From contig DMEZ01000071.1 in NCBI GenBank assembly GCA_003450735.1, positions 1 through 64,000 of the forward strand: a stretch of 64,000 nucleotides of DNA, given 5' to 3'. A program made the position numbers and the translations under genes. The stretch comes from Elusimicrobiota bacterium (GTDB lineage: Bacteria > Elusimicrobiota > Elusimicrobia > UBA1565). Shown one piece after another: positions 52,401 to 55,275 of the stretch. Below the pieces are notes generated by a model. That model did not search any database, was not told where the DNA came from, and worked only from the letters and a program-made list of their open reading frames with translations. Position 1 is the stretch's first letter. Each line of letters opens with the position of its first letter.

Positions 52401-53222
52401 AACGTCACCCTCCCCGCCGGCTCGCTCGACGTGGCGGCCTCCTCCGTGGTGGTCGTGGGCGTGCAGAGGGCCGATGCGAACCAGCCGGGCCAGCGCAGGG
52501 CGCAGGGCGGTTACGTGCCCCGCTACTCGGCGGCGGCCTACCCGAAGGATTTCTACAAGGCCCTGGCGGCGGCGCCGCCCGGCATACGCCCCTTGAGCGC
52601 CTTCTACGACATCTTCCTCCCGCTCGGGGTGCGCACCCAGCTGCGCAAGCCGGCCGAGCTCGTCATCAAGTACGACACGATGACCGTGACCGACCCGACC
52701 AAGCTCAACCTCTACTGGTACAACGAGGCGGCCAACGCCTACGTGCTCCAGCAGGACTCGCTCGGACTGGCTCCGGAGATCGACTACGTCAACCACACGG
52801 TCAAGGTCCGCGTCAACCACTTCTCGACCTTCGTGCTCATCAACAGCAGGCAGGTCGTCATCACCAACACGGGGGACTTCTCGGGCGGGGCGCTCGAAGC
52901 CTTCAACTACCCGAACCCCTTCGACCTGCGCGACAAGACCGTGGTGCTGTCCGTGGCCGGGCAGAACCAGTCCATCCGGGGCACGATGATCCGCGTGGCG
53001 GTGCCCCCGGGGACTTCCGGCACGGGACGGGTCCACATCTTCAACGTGGCCGGCGAGCGGGTGCGGACTCTGGAGTTCGTCACGGGCGCGGGCGGACAGT
53101 ACGTCTACGTCGACTGGGACGGCCGCAACGACTCCGGCCGGGACGTCGCGAGCGGGGTCTACGTCGGCGAGGTGAAGCTGGGCGGCGGCAAGGCCTTCTT
53201 CAAGATGGGGCTGATCAAATGA
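31407..53222 (+). CDS. Giant 7271-residue surface/exoprotein: beta-propellers, four beta-helix modules, Ig/FN3 and CnaB-like arrays, FlgD-like C-terminus
   Basis: Signal peptide (to about 24). Then: seven-repeat propeller (74-375), two Ig-like domains (375-610), second propeller (611-964), parallel beta-helix modules at 977-1526, 1532-1990 and 1995-2527, an FN3-like domain, an Ig-like domain split by a seven-bladed propeller (2738-3018), a fourth beta-helix (3094-3747), an autotransporter-like solenoid (3748-4170), Ig/FN3 domains (4172-4510), an unassigned part (4510-4780), four Ig-like repeats (4783-5260), FN3 (5262-5375), an internal FlgD-like domain (about 5662-5751), carboxypeptidase-regulatory/CnaB-like repeats (5753-6865), a ZU5-like region (about 6975-7150) and a terminal FlgD-like domain with YPNPF, DWDGRN, VASGVY and final Lys. 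Likely an adhesin or glycan-binding surface protein; no catalytic site was identified. The ATG overlaps the upstream barrel gene by 11 bases. An ATG at 31431 is an alternative start. Confidence 0.93.
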   Translation: MTCSRLGRMVLAAWALATAPAGAATFSGDFSQAGGATFDNGTDDEAFGIVMDTNAAGGPALYVFGTSSSPATSRDIQVIKYSAAGVMLASAAFAASSGMDEATGGALDASGNLILAGTAGPGTNLLVLKYSSSLALISSYTIAGQAKDVAVAPNGEIIVAGSTNTAFWTLRFSSNLVILSSATFDPGSDDVGHGVAVAPNGDIYIAGYSLDSHYRYLTIRYSSMLVFLASATFVSGINGYMAEAVEYSPSADAVFVTGSGGTAPVGITTVKYSAGLAFMSSATLTGSAQAHNMRIGQNGDIYVAVSSINGANYDIALFRYGPDLIFKSSASYDSGYNDYGYDVALGTDAWAYEVGMTSNSGNADMRTVRFALSGWNSPESYITSPAQGAYVNTLANIAGTAQVYYSSVTAVWVSIKNLSSAYYWSHAAGAFNIAAGSPQFTPADFVGASSGTWSYAHGSLAGALTSGTSYLIEVRAQDSGGGVQSPDSTSQFVYDVVSPIAYILQPVHASAHESFPTIMGTASDYPGQVQQVQVKISSGPSYGTSWSGSAWTASQTYLLATGTQSWSYPALDSGALIAGTTYAVNARAMDMAGSTGSVVVSSFLYTGAGGGASFTGDFSQPGGAVYDGGDVDELAGMAVDTTSAGGPHLFIAGYSTIPGVSANWIVIKYDTLGVKLASAALSSGNDGQVYGLAFDPAAQQLIVVGRTAPGAGRIAKYTPNLALISSASVSGEPTGVAVGYEGGQQYLYVAGFGSGNIWAKRYDASLGYTGVTTNLRTYATDVRCPNFNGRARNGYYYVEIGYTDTTVCDGTNPRYGVYKLSAASLTQVSSGPSAGGLPESNARDLALDAAGNVFVVGYTTGTGHAEQFVVKYDQNLLMLASATASQEFYTGSNNGRAGVAIDTNTSDVYVAGWGAVRYTNDLVLSTYNVYAAGVFGVYVQNSSNVYVTRNVMWDFVTQRVNLSNGPATPSAFTAPVGCGLTKNVKKDGSGDYTTIQAAVNALPISLSTTTCVVVRDTQTYAEQVTVQGFTNNGWRLKIMADPSFISTAPVINPPALSTAAFLIRNASVTLQGFKIQPASVLPYGILSSSASAAISGIVLNGWAKVSVAAVSITTGNTVSGSSVAVQHAIALQVTGLYGAVTNSTFTASGGYMAADISGASSCTFQSLYVENAVGEGFKFSGASWNTLVGSTLTSSGDKSLYIELSTGNLVTGSVVNGMLYVNYSAFNRVELSTVNGNAEIQNVSSYNTFDRMTITATTGIGLAINGGVEAQSTSHNTVMRSTITNSDGIDPAVELGATSNTVTQSLLRNLAGPAAQIWWSRYGSISMSTMIGGEMGLVIFESTGARIDNCYIQGSTAVSLSGVEDTAIDSSVVSGTVFGVATEGAPNFTDPWQDFALTNSTIVTGGTGVRAHAPSYGQFKLGNVVIRGPSIGVFISSPASGGNLSLSSVSFQGLAAGATAMVLGGGSWTSTFTAFDFVSASMAVNVDARLLGAGARITMASSTGTKAGPLYENDPGGYVDWLGFASYMPPAGCGLTKNVKKDGSADHSTIQGAMNALPISLTTTACVVIRDTQTYSEQVTVQGFTNNGYRLKIMAEPGLTPVISPPALSTAAFLIKNSSVTLQNLAVVSISSLPYGIASSSAYLTLSGVGVSGWNYAAGVAVTSYSTVDHSSVAIQNTLDTLGNGALYVIGEKSVITDSTASSAGSNYAAVYLLNASSNTILRGFFSSNDMALRISGGAYNEVSLSTMIGSTGLYAGSTSSNTVTGCYLQGTSYAGIDFTGGRYSTVAQSTAVGAPLGTYGFYMTGGSSWNKMTGVVMRGQQVGMTLFSNSVFNTVQASTISGSQNFGLQINAASNTVTNSFMSCTSPSCHAVVIDYGGNGNTIGQSVLSGSYGMSFGGGPPLPWGNVISTISFQSLPAGATGFSFANYQLVMTMTNIDFGHPNLAVNVNGSLLPAGSHITLMNSAGAKAGPLYENDPNSYVDWPGFASFSAPSGCGVAKNVKKDGSGDHTTIQAALNALPVSLTTTTCVVVRDTQTYNEQVVVQNIATNGYRLKIMADPSFVSTRPVVDPPASSSAAFLINSSSVTLENLLIRPTHSMVPGSYGVWASSADVSLTSVTVDGGTYISDVGGSVGAGAAVHLSSWSSIAYSSVTTASSTGIRLTGVGSSVSDTLAYHTSFLSAITFRGASSCTVTRVQVFSTSYGISLNSGASFNTVTRSTISGTLALSGASWNIVSSNTISGSPAVFILNGASSNTLVRNRIDSPGSAAVAFTGYSGGSGLSGSAFNTIALSTLTSASSTDATLEFQPVAATTGNLVTDSYIYNSVGDAAYISYSIGNAVVRSTLIAEGAGASGLIMDDYEGSSTTVSDCFIKGSSAAWVSGPHGTVLERNLFSGSGGAGSIGLGVYGGSYYEEAVWQSVGALTLSSNTIQNAAYGLIVDSSAPGFSIAVSSLNFTALLAGATAIKFVDAGVVVATISAANFTGPNTAVNVDGSGLGAGSRITMAASTGTKAGPLYESDPNGYVDWPGTDVLVFAVPSYPADGSFVNVQPNYNWVGPSTTAVAGLGVGASYRLQVSNNDPGFSSTIISISTLAVVHSTDIAVDHGVYISTFTLSSNTTYFWRVAVAGGDGTPGPWSPVYSFRTDFISPTTSGYLSVNSTGGVIGEEQWNNLVTGVTVQITVQDITSGLAITTAAVSFSGDGHDYMNGTSGFGVMYSTNAGASWIDTSTTSVSNGGVALGVHVFSLAVFKDKLFAGDAANGKVYVSVDGDTWDTTNGGAAVGLELSALAGYGGKLYAADNSNFSGKIYVSTDGNSWSATNSGGAVGTRIKTLAVYNGKIYAGDEANGRIYVSADGDVWSATKGGAAVGSQIEALTAYNGKLYAGDINGNVYESVDGNSWSTGVAVGNDIRALAIYNGRLYAGSNNDGKIYVSADGSAWSAVNGGAAVGSGIFTLSVMNGKLYAGDFNGKVYVSADGNVWNMANCEVGGGTYIHTLAAYNGRLFAGGYFLDGKIYKFSPINTALPGSDGSTSVQALTATGLNLAPSTNTLTCAGVSPCGATNQVKFTVTDMAGNVRTAGPYAVLVGSSTAPAAQLGCGLTKTVQKDGSGDHTTIQAALNALPVSLTTTTCVVIRDTQTYAEQVTVQGFTNNGYRLKIMADPSFISSAPVVSPPALSTAAFLVMNASVSVQGFALASTSPFAYGVYASSAYLNLDGISVSGNLGYAGVFVSSWSTVTSATVTASNAHGFIVTGLGSLLSGSRANIHSSSRYALWINGASSSTFTAFIASNTAGIALEVNGDSRWNQVQQSTVAGDTAGLYALYVSSGYANVFSDCFIRNSTGNAAVMGWWSSGNTLLRSTVVATAPQASALTLMSPANLLQDSLFRSASGSGLILSGAHLNTILRSTVTTDSSASDALYVTGSDSNTISESYIQNLSGDALTLTASRNDTVTLSTAVGGPEGFFALYLTSGSSHVITRNRILSPTGGGIRIVSGAHSNLISLCDVRAWADALDINAGSSNTITRSFLTGGAGYALSIQGGSPFNVVSQSTMTGGNSYTIQLVILSSSTIEDSYIEGRSPIIIYHSTGVAIRSSVIVATSATGTALWTNLGNQGLVVSSNVLVGGSQGNGFRLDMQTPSSILLSSNTVRGARYGVHVGTPVAGDSLSISGLTLEDLAPGAAGIRLMSGTLVSTFSGVAFNDASLAVNVDAGPLYPGSRITMVGPSGPKAGPAYESDPNGYVDWPGYALPGGVVVWDGGGLTTSASEAANWSGDLAPADGALVRFDATSSKDCVWDYAVRAASMTLAPGYQGTLQLASSMTITGDLTLSSGTLRMPVSGATITLNGGFYRGNPAALYWENGRIRLGGDLVLNGADNSASPGAVLEFVGPLYQVVSGTGSGILPSIEVHSSSEVYFGRGGGGISVWDVLITAGRLNLGGQAAIFSVKGDWTQTGGVFAAGTSTVAFYGGNPSSFKTLSVPSGTAFYNLRVGDLPASIWPGYLRSVSTLTVTNSVILSSGAFDPGPYTLTLGGSWEQTGASFNPSSGTVLMQGSAPARILQTAGSRFRSLEVYRTTTTRFEGAVSAKQFRMDANAVDVFVQAGSTLSVETARFWSSSAPIRLRSSIPGVPWHLDLSSAIALSRVDVQDSDASDGLAIPASTVSNIDSGRNLNWDFDVPRASITCPASMFVSQLSVVSGTSFDQYTPMESLRFTMKSSETERWLDSANHFTAMSPVWLTPVGTGTWTLDISTIGFVNGYNYWLHIEATDSAGQRGSHLRTILFDSAPPSVAVLAPSSGSVIDAGMSVSGTASDQAGVSRVELRFSRLSDGFTWDFDSSAWTAAPGTSAVAVALGTASWSFVPPQALREAFSPGSDYYVSARGVDFSSPANTGAFQPVPFTFVDGIAPSSVSVLSAAFTGAPGALRLDWLSAGDDGASGVLPAGSAFFVQRATFPSVEWSTAAAQLSLSTSGVAAGQPVSLAFSGLNGGTTFYFRVWTQDEAGNVSPPSGLAFVHLPLLADRLAVAAPGEVFTDGAGRSGTPSPQLTYNPFPVHVYAVEPSSRVVASAHGWVRLVVIDDPWALVSPSSAPLINGQAAFTLTLTVPQLARIQAEPIEPLTLLRDVTQVTSLSGTNLLVAPASLAPNSAQQGAGVVGMLALSLRTNAGTMALTGLSLRVLGSTGSLTGVSLFRDADASGLLDANADVRLTSAAVSGAVTLGFAHILVSTIPSPLFLAVGVSSGAPIGSQFSLLMDSTASFAVSGGSVAFQAIYPIQSGTSMVSPPSGTNDDLLPPLSAILSPAHNSYPPDLALLRGTASDNVAVDRVLVGIQRPSDGKWWDGTSWAYVSAPVLSTASYVLPEWALTSGPSSASLTAGQLYRILSWAVDSAGNFQTTAALSMVSISSSSEPLDRTPPLSAILYPASGSALSSLGTVSGTAFDETGLARVETALYDEARGLWWNGAGWGAGAMVLNAAQLGNGYWSWPLPAASSFLTEGSSYTLLARAADAAGNLQSPFASSSFTYQAAVVVSTPQASITLPMPGAVVTTLAQISGTSSGSPAMVRLWVRHPATGRWWKGSSQEWTDAASVNYAALSNGFWSFGSGPSSLLANSSYTVQAEARDSAGTLVQTPPALAVVFTSTAGTTAQDTLPPVSAILSPAAGASSLVSLGVIAGTALDNAKVTQVFVGVRRNADASWWGEASGWLSGQVLNPVSLSSPSASFTAWSYAALPDSFLTIGSSYTILAWAKDSFNNIQASPAERSFTFATAVVVDTTPPAAVTDLAAVSTAAGQAELRWTAPGDDGLSGRAAAYLVRYSTAGPLTPSNFSGARSLSAPAPASPGSAEAFVVYGLESGKLTHFAVRGKDEAGNLSPYFNSASALVLKPVVPGDGSGAAVWSPANAPACSLITATMTFTNGTHTFQAGGLAAFQLPEGWPEPQLACSTCAAFVRVVSTTLASLEPVLLKDFGPRWAGALVTSGQLLGGETVRIAVDRVQPPLDLRTGAALPARSRASFGGEARALLVLPSFNQVAGPAAAVRLSDASVLSLGPGQVSPPIFLEGLDACGRYRSAPSSPREVTLWVSAGGELSLSPAFAAPASSMTVVLSTAATPPVFFRSALSGARTLDVAYVDLEQGGVLRRLSRGMSVLGSVIGFMPGSVGVSTGANLPAKASALITPDGDQNADGAFILFTPSLSSVSWRVSVSSAGDFSAAWRQYAGTGDPGRGVYFDGKDASGRIRPGPYYVRIELNGGVAVDTATIALNVGTMGIAGKVKVGEGAVANARVSISGPGASREERSEADGSYAFYGLRAGTTYFLSAEYFNSATGETARTTAAFAAPAASPAADLSLLLTGRLRVSARIARPAGSDLYGEVRIRDLASARSASGRLRFAAGAMSSDDGGASLSTWTLFTVLPDTYVVTLALPGYEAQTATVTLAAGSVLDIQRAMTRKADLYGRFELPELQEYGTAVAVEARRSTDTAPAQTAMLYLPGLKDEGRTPALSGVFVLAGLEPGAYTLTARAIGFEPVSAGPYTVGWEDLGGPDTPLALLPVAGYGGSIAGSVAVQGDTLSKGAFTLTLSALNQRTGAMSFTKAAFSPSAALSSATYRITGLGAGSYRVITALEGFELASATAPVVLSAGGSAEKSLLLRQFNGQVRALLTLPAGYADYGSVSLVLKSSSTEITGTADSSAWLSPATLATARWTLSARYARTGAVASRTVDVVSGALSDAVLDLSGQTQLVSGTVSLSGSVSLSMGTYTFTASDAAGLSAASALSSFCSRAYGGCVSTTSFRLELYSLDDAERGDGLFAPIGADGRYRFENVPSGAYVLLNATELDGSAADGSEVSSSWQVLRVASSPVTADMSLLAGKEVRGRFLLPSGALASRLFTVSLLDRSGAAVQSQSVSLQDAAEGAYALPRIADGSYLLLVQDGSAPRQYVAAPRPVTVSGADVEVGDIQLSLMGGITGSLRLKQLVYGSTTSLITPITPLNAGLLPEALQVFAMADPWVEGGFGSAERSNGRILLDDNGRFSITGLVPGKYKVRFEQSGGSDALGQGGFNLAPAELSGVEVSEGQSKDVGDVDLPVAQTVNGAVRDPNGHPLANVEVSAEAVGAAHRVAALTDASGRFTLVGLDPSLRYYDILALRREGEEESDQPRSAYGEARLSGVDILTRYSGIDLALPLADADLVCAVSASDGRALNSPHPVYGSRPGAKVFFLRSDSVPRSPNGDLAVFTAADGALRVRSLVPGSYTLTAFALDHKRAAKTLRLRSGSNSSCSISLEPEEVALSGVLTHFDGSSPSSGEVEQVVAAAADGSERLYAELVRPGNSQVVTHYELAGLRVGTVYQLLVYDADGDVYAPPEAASLRFDSAGEQRLNLHIKPVRPAVSASVVKQGERLFELEFTATKALRKRTDADEDAAGLVRASTGTLTGARISPDRKTLSVSLDAAGVSAASATVRFRAFSNVSDPESADPLNPELSMETTAYVFIGIDSAMETPVNSQKGGTARVGGADPSNVTLPAGSLDVAASSVVVVGVQRADANQPGQRRAQGGYVPRYSAAAYPKDFYKALAAAPPGIRPLSAFYDIFLPLGVRTQLRKPAELVIKYDTMTVTDPTKLNLYWYNEAANAYVLQQDSLGLAPEIDYVNHTVKVRVNHFSTFVLINSRQVVITNTGDFSGGALEAFNYPNPFDLRDKTVVLSVAGQNQSIRGTMIRVAVPPGTSGTGRVHIFNVAGERVRTLEFVTGAGGQYVYVDWDGRNDSGRDVASGVYVGEVKLGGGKAFFKMGLIK
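34335..35985 (+). repeat. Beta-helix module 1 of the giant gene
   Basis: Starts with GCGLTKNVKKDGSGDYTTIQ and continues with VVVRDTQTYAEQVTVQGF and LKIMADPSF. It runs through irregular beta-helix coils (many SSNTV/STxT steps) and ends with TKAGPLYENDPGGYVDW. The opening resembles the KDGSGDFxTIQ start of pectin methylesterases, but the catalytic part is not evident. Confidence 0.85.
36000..37377 (+). repeat. Beta-helix module 2 of the giant gene
   Basis: Second copy, the shortest (about 459 residues). It starts with GCGLTKNVKKDGSADHSTIQ, and its VIRDTQTYSEQVTVQGFTN block is nearly identical to module 1. It ends with AKAGPLYENDPNSYVDWPGF, only a few codons before module 3. Confidence 0.85.
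37389..38985 (+). repeat. Beta-helix module 3 of the giant gene
   Basis: Third copy, about 533 residues. It starts with GCGVAKNVKKDGSGDHTTIQ and ends with TKAGPLYESDPNGYVDWPG. Its first 110 bases are close to identical at DNA level with the start of module 4, 3.3 kb away, which suggests recent duplication or gene conversion. Confidence 0.85.
39619..40460 (+). repeat. Seven-bladed propeller repeats, lower GC than surroundings
   Basis: Seven tandem repeats of about 40 residues with core YNGKLYAG...GKIYVSADG, each followed by a W (DxW) and a GGAAVG turn. The blade count fits one closed seven-bladed propeller. The DNA is visibly richer in A and T than the beta-helix modules on both sides. The repeats interrupt an Ig-like domain whose halves lie before 39619 and after 40460. 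Confidence 0.8.
40686..42648 (+). repeat. Beta-helix module 4 of the giant gene
   Basis: Fourth and longest copy (about 650 residues). It starts with GCGLTKTVQKDGSGDHTTIQ and ends with KAGPAYESDPNGYVDWPGY. Numerous SNTI/STVT coil steps are present. It directly precedes the autotransporter-like solenoid. Confidence 0.85.
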
Positions 53223-54172
53223 AGAGGCTCCTCCTGCTCTCCCTGGCGCTCCTCCTCCTGACGGGAGGGAGGGCGTGGTCCTACGGCTCGAGCGACAAGG
53301 GCACCAGCGGCGCCGCCTTCCTCAAGATCGGCCCCGGAGCCCGCCCCGCGGCCATGGGCGAGGCCTACGCGGCCGTCGAGGGCGACGCGCAGGCGGTCTA
53401 CTACAACCCCGCGGGCCTCGCCGCCGTGCCGGGCTGGGACCTCACCGGGATGCACAACCAGTACTTCCAGGGGCTCTCCTATGAGTTCGCGGCCGCGGCG
53501 GCGCCGGTCTCGCGCCTCATCGGGGCCGAGCCCCAGCGCGACCTCGGCGTGGCCGCGCTCGGCGTGACCAGCCTCTCGGCGGGGGAGATGGACCGCCGGG
53601 GCCTCACGGACGCCGGCGGCCCGACGGGCACCTTCGGGGCGACCGACATGGCCTTCTCCGCGGCCTACGCCCGCCGCTTCGACGGGAAGCTCTCCCTGGG
53701 CGGGGCGCTCAAGTTCATCCACCAGAGCCTCGACGACAAGAGCGCCTCCGCGGTGGCCGTCGACCTGGGCGCGCACTACCGGCTCGACCCGCGCTGGAGC
53801 CTGGGCGGCGGCCTGCGGCACGCGGGCTCGAGCCCCAAGCTCGGCTCGGTGGCCGACCCCCTGCCGATGACCGTCTTCCTGGGCGGAGCCTTCCAGCCCA
53901 GGGAAGATTTGCTCTTCGCGCTCGACCTCGGCTTCCCGCGCGACCGCGACGTCCTCTACGGGGTCGGGGCCGAATACGTGCGCAAACTCACCGAGTCGGC
54001 GCGCGGCGCTTTCCGCATGGGCTATTCGGCGCGGAGCGCCGACGCCGAAGGCTTGGGCGGCTTGACGATGGGCATGGGGCTCGGCTACAAGAGCTTCGAC
54101 TTCGATTTCGCCTGGGTCCCGATGGGCGATTTGGGCAGCACCTTCCGGTACTCCTTCCGGCTGAGGTACTGA
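53219..54172 (+). CDS. PorV/PorQ-like outer-membrane beta-barrel protein (second copy)
   Basis: A 317-residue protein with signal peptide (MKRLLLLSLALLLLTGGRAWS). The PorV/PorQ opening is clear: AAFLKIGPGARPAAMGEAYA, then YYNPAGLAAV near residue 62. Barrel strands run to the last residues FRYSFRLRY, an aromatic end typical of outer-membrane barrels. It lacks the charged tail of the first copy. The ATG overlaps the stop of the giant gene (ATGA), so translation is coupled, as in the protease-PorV pair. A role in exporting or anchoring the giant protein is inferred from this repeated arrangement and from Bacteroidota PorV. Confidence 0.87.
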   Translation: MKRLLLLSLALLLLTGGRAWSYGSSDKGTSGAAFLKIGPGARPAAMGEAYAAVEGDAQAVYYNPAGLAAVPGWDLTGMHNQYFQGLSYEFAAAAAPVSRLIGAEPQRDLGVAALGVTSLSAGEMDRRGLTDAGGPTGTFGATDMAFSAAYARRFDGKLSLGGALKFIHQSLDDKSASAVAVDLGAHYRLDPRWSLGGGLRHAGSSPKLGSVADPLPMTVFLGGAFQPREDLLFALDLGFPRDRDVLYGVGAEYVRKLTESARGAFRMGYSARSADAEGLGGLTMGMGLGYKSFDFDFAWVPMGDLGSTFRYSFRLRY

Positions 54173-54197
54173 CCTTGCTCGAGAGGAAGACCCGCCC

Positions 54198-55271
54198 ATG
54201 AAGGTTCTCATCCTGTTCCTGTACGCGGCGCAAAGTCTCCTCTGGGCCTCGCCCTGCCCGCCGGGCTGGGACGCCAGGAAGTGGGCCGACCCGAACCACC
54301 GCACGCCGAAGTACGTCGTGGGGCGCATCCTCGCCATGTTCCCGCCCAGCCCCGACGGGCTGCGCGCCGCCCTCCCCGCCATCGGGCTCAACTACCCCGG
54401 GACGAAGCTTCTGCCCGGCAAGGGGGACAAGGTGCGCATCCCCTGCGTGGGCGAGATCGACCTCCTCCAGTCCGCCGGGACCGGAGGGAAGGCCTGGCAG
54501 TGGCTCGTGGAGAAGGACGAGTGCGGCTCCTGCGGCCGCAGCGTTTGCGGGGGGGAAGGCGGCACGACCGCGGCGAAGTCCCCGCAGAGGACGGCGGCCG
54601 CCGCCCGCCTGCCCAGCGGCTGGTCCTGCACGCCGCCCAACGCCAAGGGCATCGTCGAAGGGGTGCTCGCGCGGCCCGGCATGTCCAAGGCCCTGCGCCG
54701 CGCCTGCCGCAACAACACGGACTGGACGTTCCCCGACGCGGTCGTCGACGAACTGCGCCGCGGCGACCTCCGCTGGGGCTACCTGTGCCGGCGCGGCAAC
54801 TGCGGCGACCCCTCGCACGACGTGCTGTGCTACTATTGCGGGCCGGGACAGCCTTTCGAACGGGCCGACGACATCCGCTGCGTGGACTATATCGTCGCTT
54901 CGTGCTACAACGACCCGAGCGACGGGAACCCGTCCATCGGCTGGACGCTGCTCGAGCCTCACCCGCCCGGCACCCCCGGCTGGACGTCCCGCGGCCGCTT
55001 CCAGGGCGGGCCCGCCCATGCGCTGCACGCGCCCATCCAGGCGCCGAGGCTCTCCCTGCCCCAGGCGGCGCCGGCCCCCGCGCCGGCTCCGGCCCAGGCT
55101 CCCGCGCAAGCTCCGGCTTCGGCGGGCGCGCCGGCTCCAACTCCCCGTCCGGCTTTCCGGCCGGCCCAGGGCGGAGCTCCCGCCGCGCTGCCGGCCGCGC
55201 CCCAAGTCCCGGAGGACGACAGGGAAGAGGCGCCTGCTCACGAAGAGGCGGACGAGGAAGAGCCGCAGTAG
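54198..55271 (+). CDS. Secreted Cys-rich protein with Pro/Ala-rich acidic tail, unknown
   Basis: A 357-residue protein with signal peptide (MKVLILFLYAAQSLLWAS). The body (about 19-265) holds some 18 cysteines, for example DECGSCGRSVCGG, RACRNN, YLCRRGNCGD and VLCYYCGPG, suggesting a disulfide-bonded extracytoplasmic domain. The sequence around residues 36-85 (VVGRILAMFPPS, KVRIPCVGEID) resembles no family I know. From about 270 it turns into Ala-Pro repeats (APAPAPAQAPAQAPA) and ends in an acidic tail, like a wall-spanning stalk. It lies 25 bases after the PorV-like gene and probably ends the operon. Partner or substrate unknown. Confidence 0.75.
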   Translation: MKVLILFLYAAQSLLWASPCPPGWDARKWADPNHRTPKYVVGRILAMFPPSPDGLRAALPAIGLNYPGTKLLPGKGDKVRIPCVGEIDLLQSAGTGGKAWQWLVEKDECGSCGRSVCGGEGGTTAAKSPQRTAAAARLPSGWSCTPPNAKGIVEGVLARPGMSKALRRACRNNTDWTFPDAVVDELRRGDLRWGYLCRRGNCGDPSHDVLCYYCGPGQPFERADDIRCVDYIVASCYNDPSDGNPSIGWTLLEPHPPGTPGWTSRGRFQGGPAHALHAPIQAPRLSLPQAAPAPAPAPAQAPAQAPASAGAPAPTPRPAFRPAQGGAPAALPAAPQVPEDDREEAPAHEEADEEEPQ

Positions 55272-55275
55272 CGGA

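Noticed and set aside
50184..53036. Minus-strand frame of 950 codons opposite the end of the giant gene
   Set aside because: Composition-driven antisense frame with no signal peptide, motif or ribosome-binding site.
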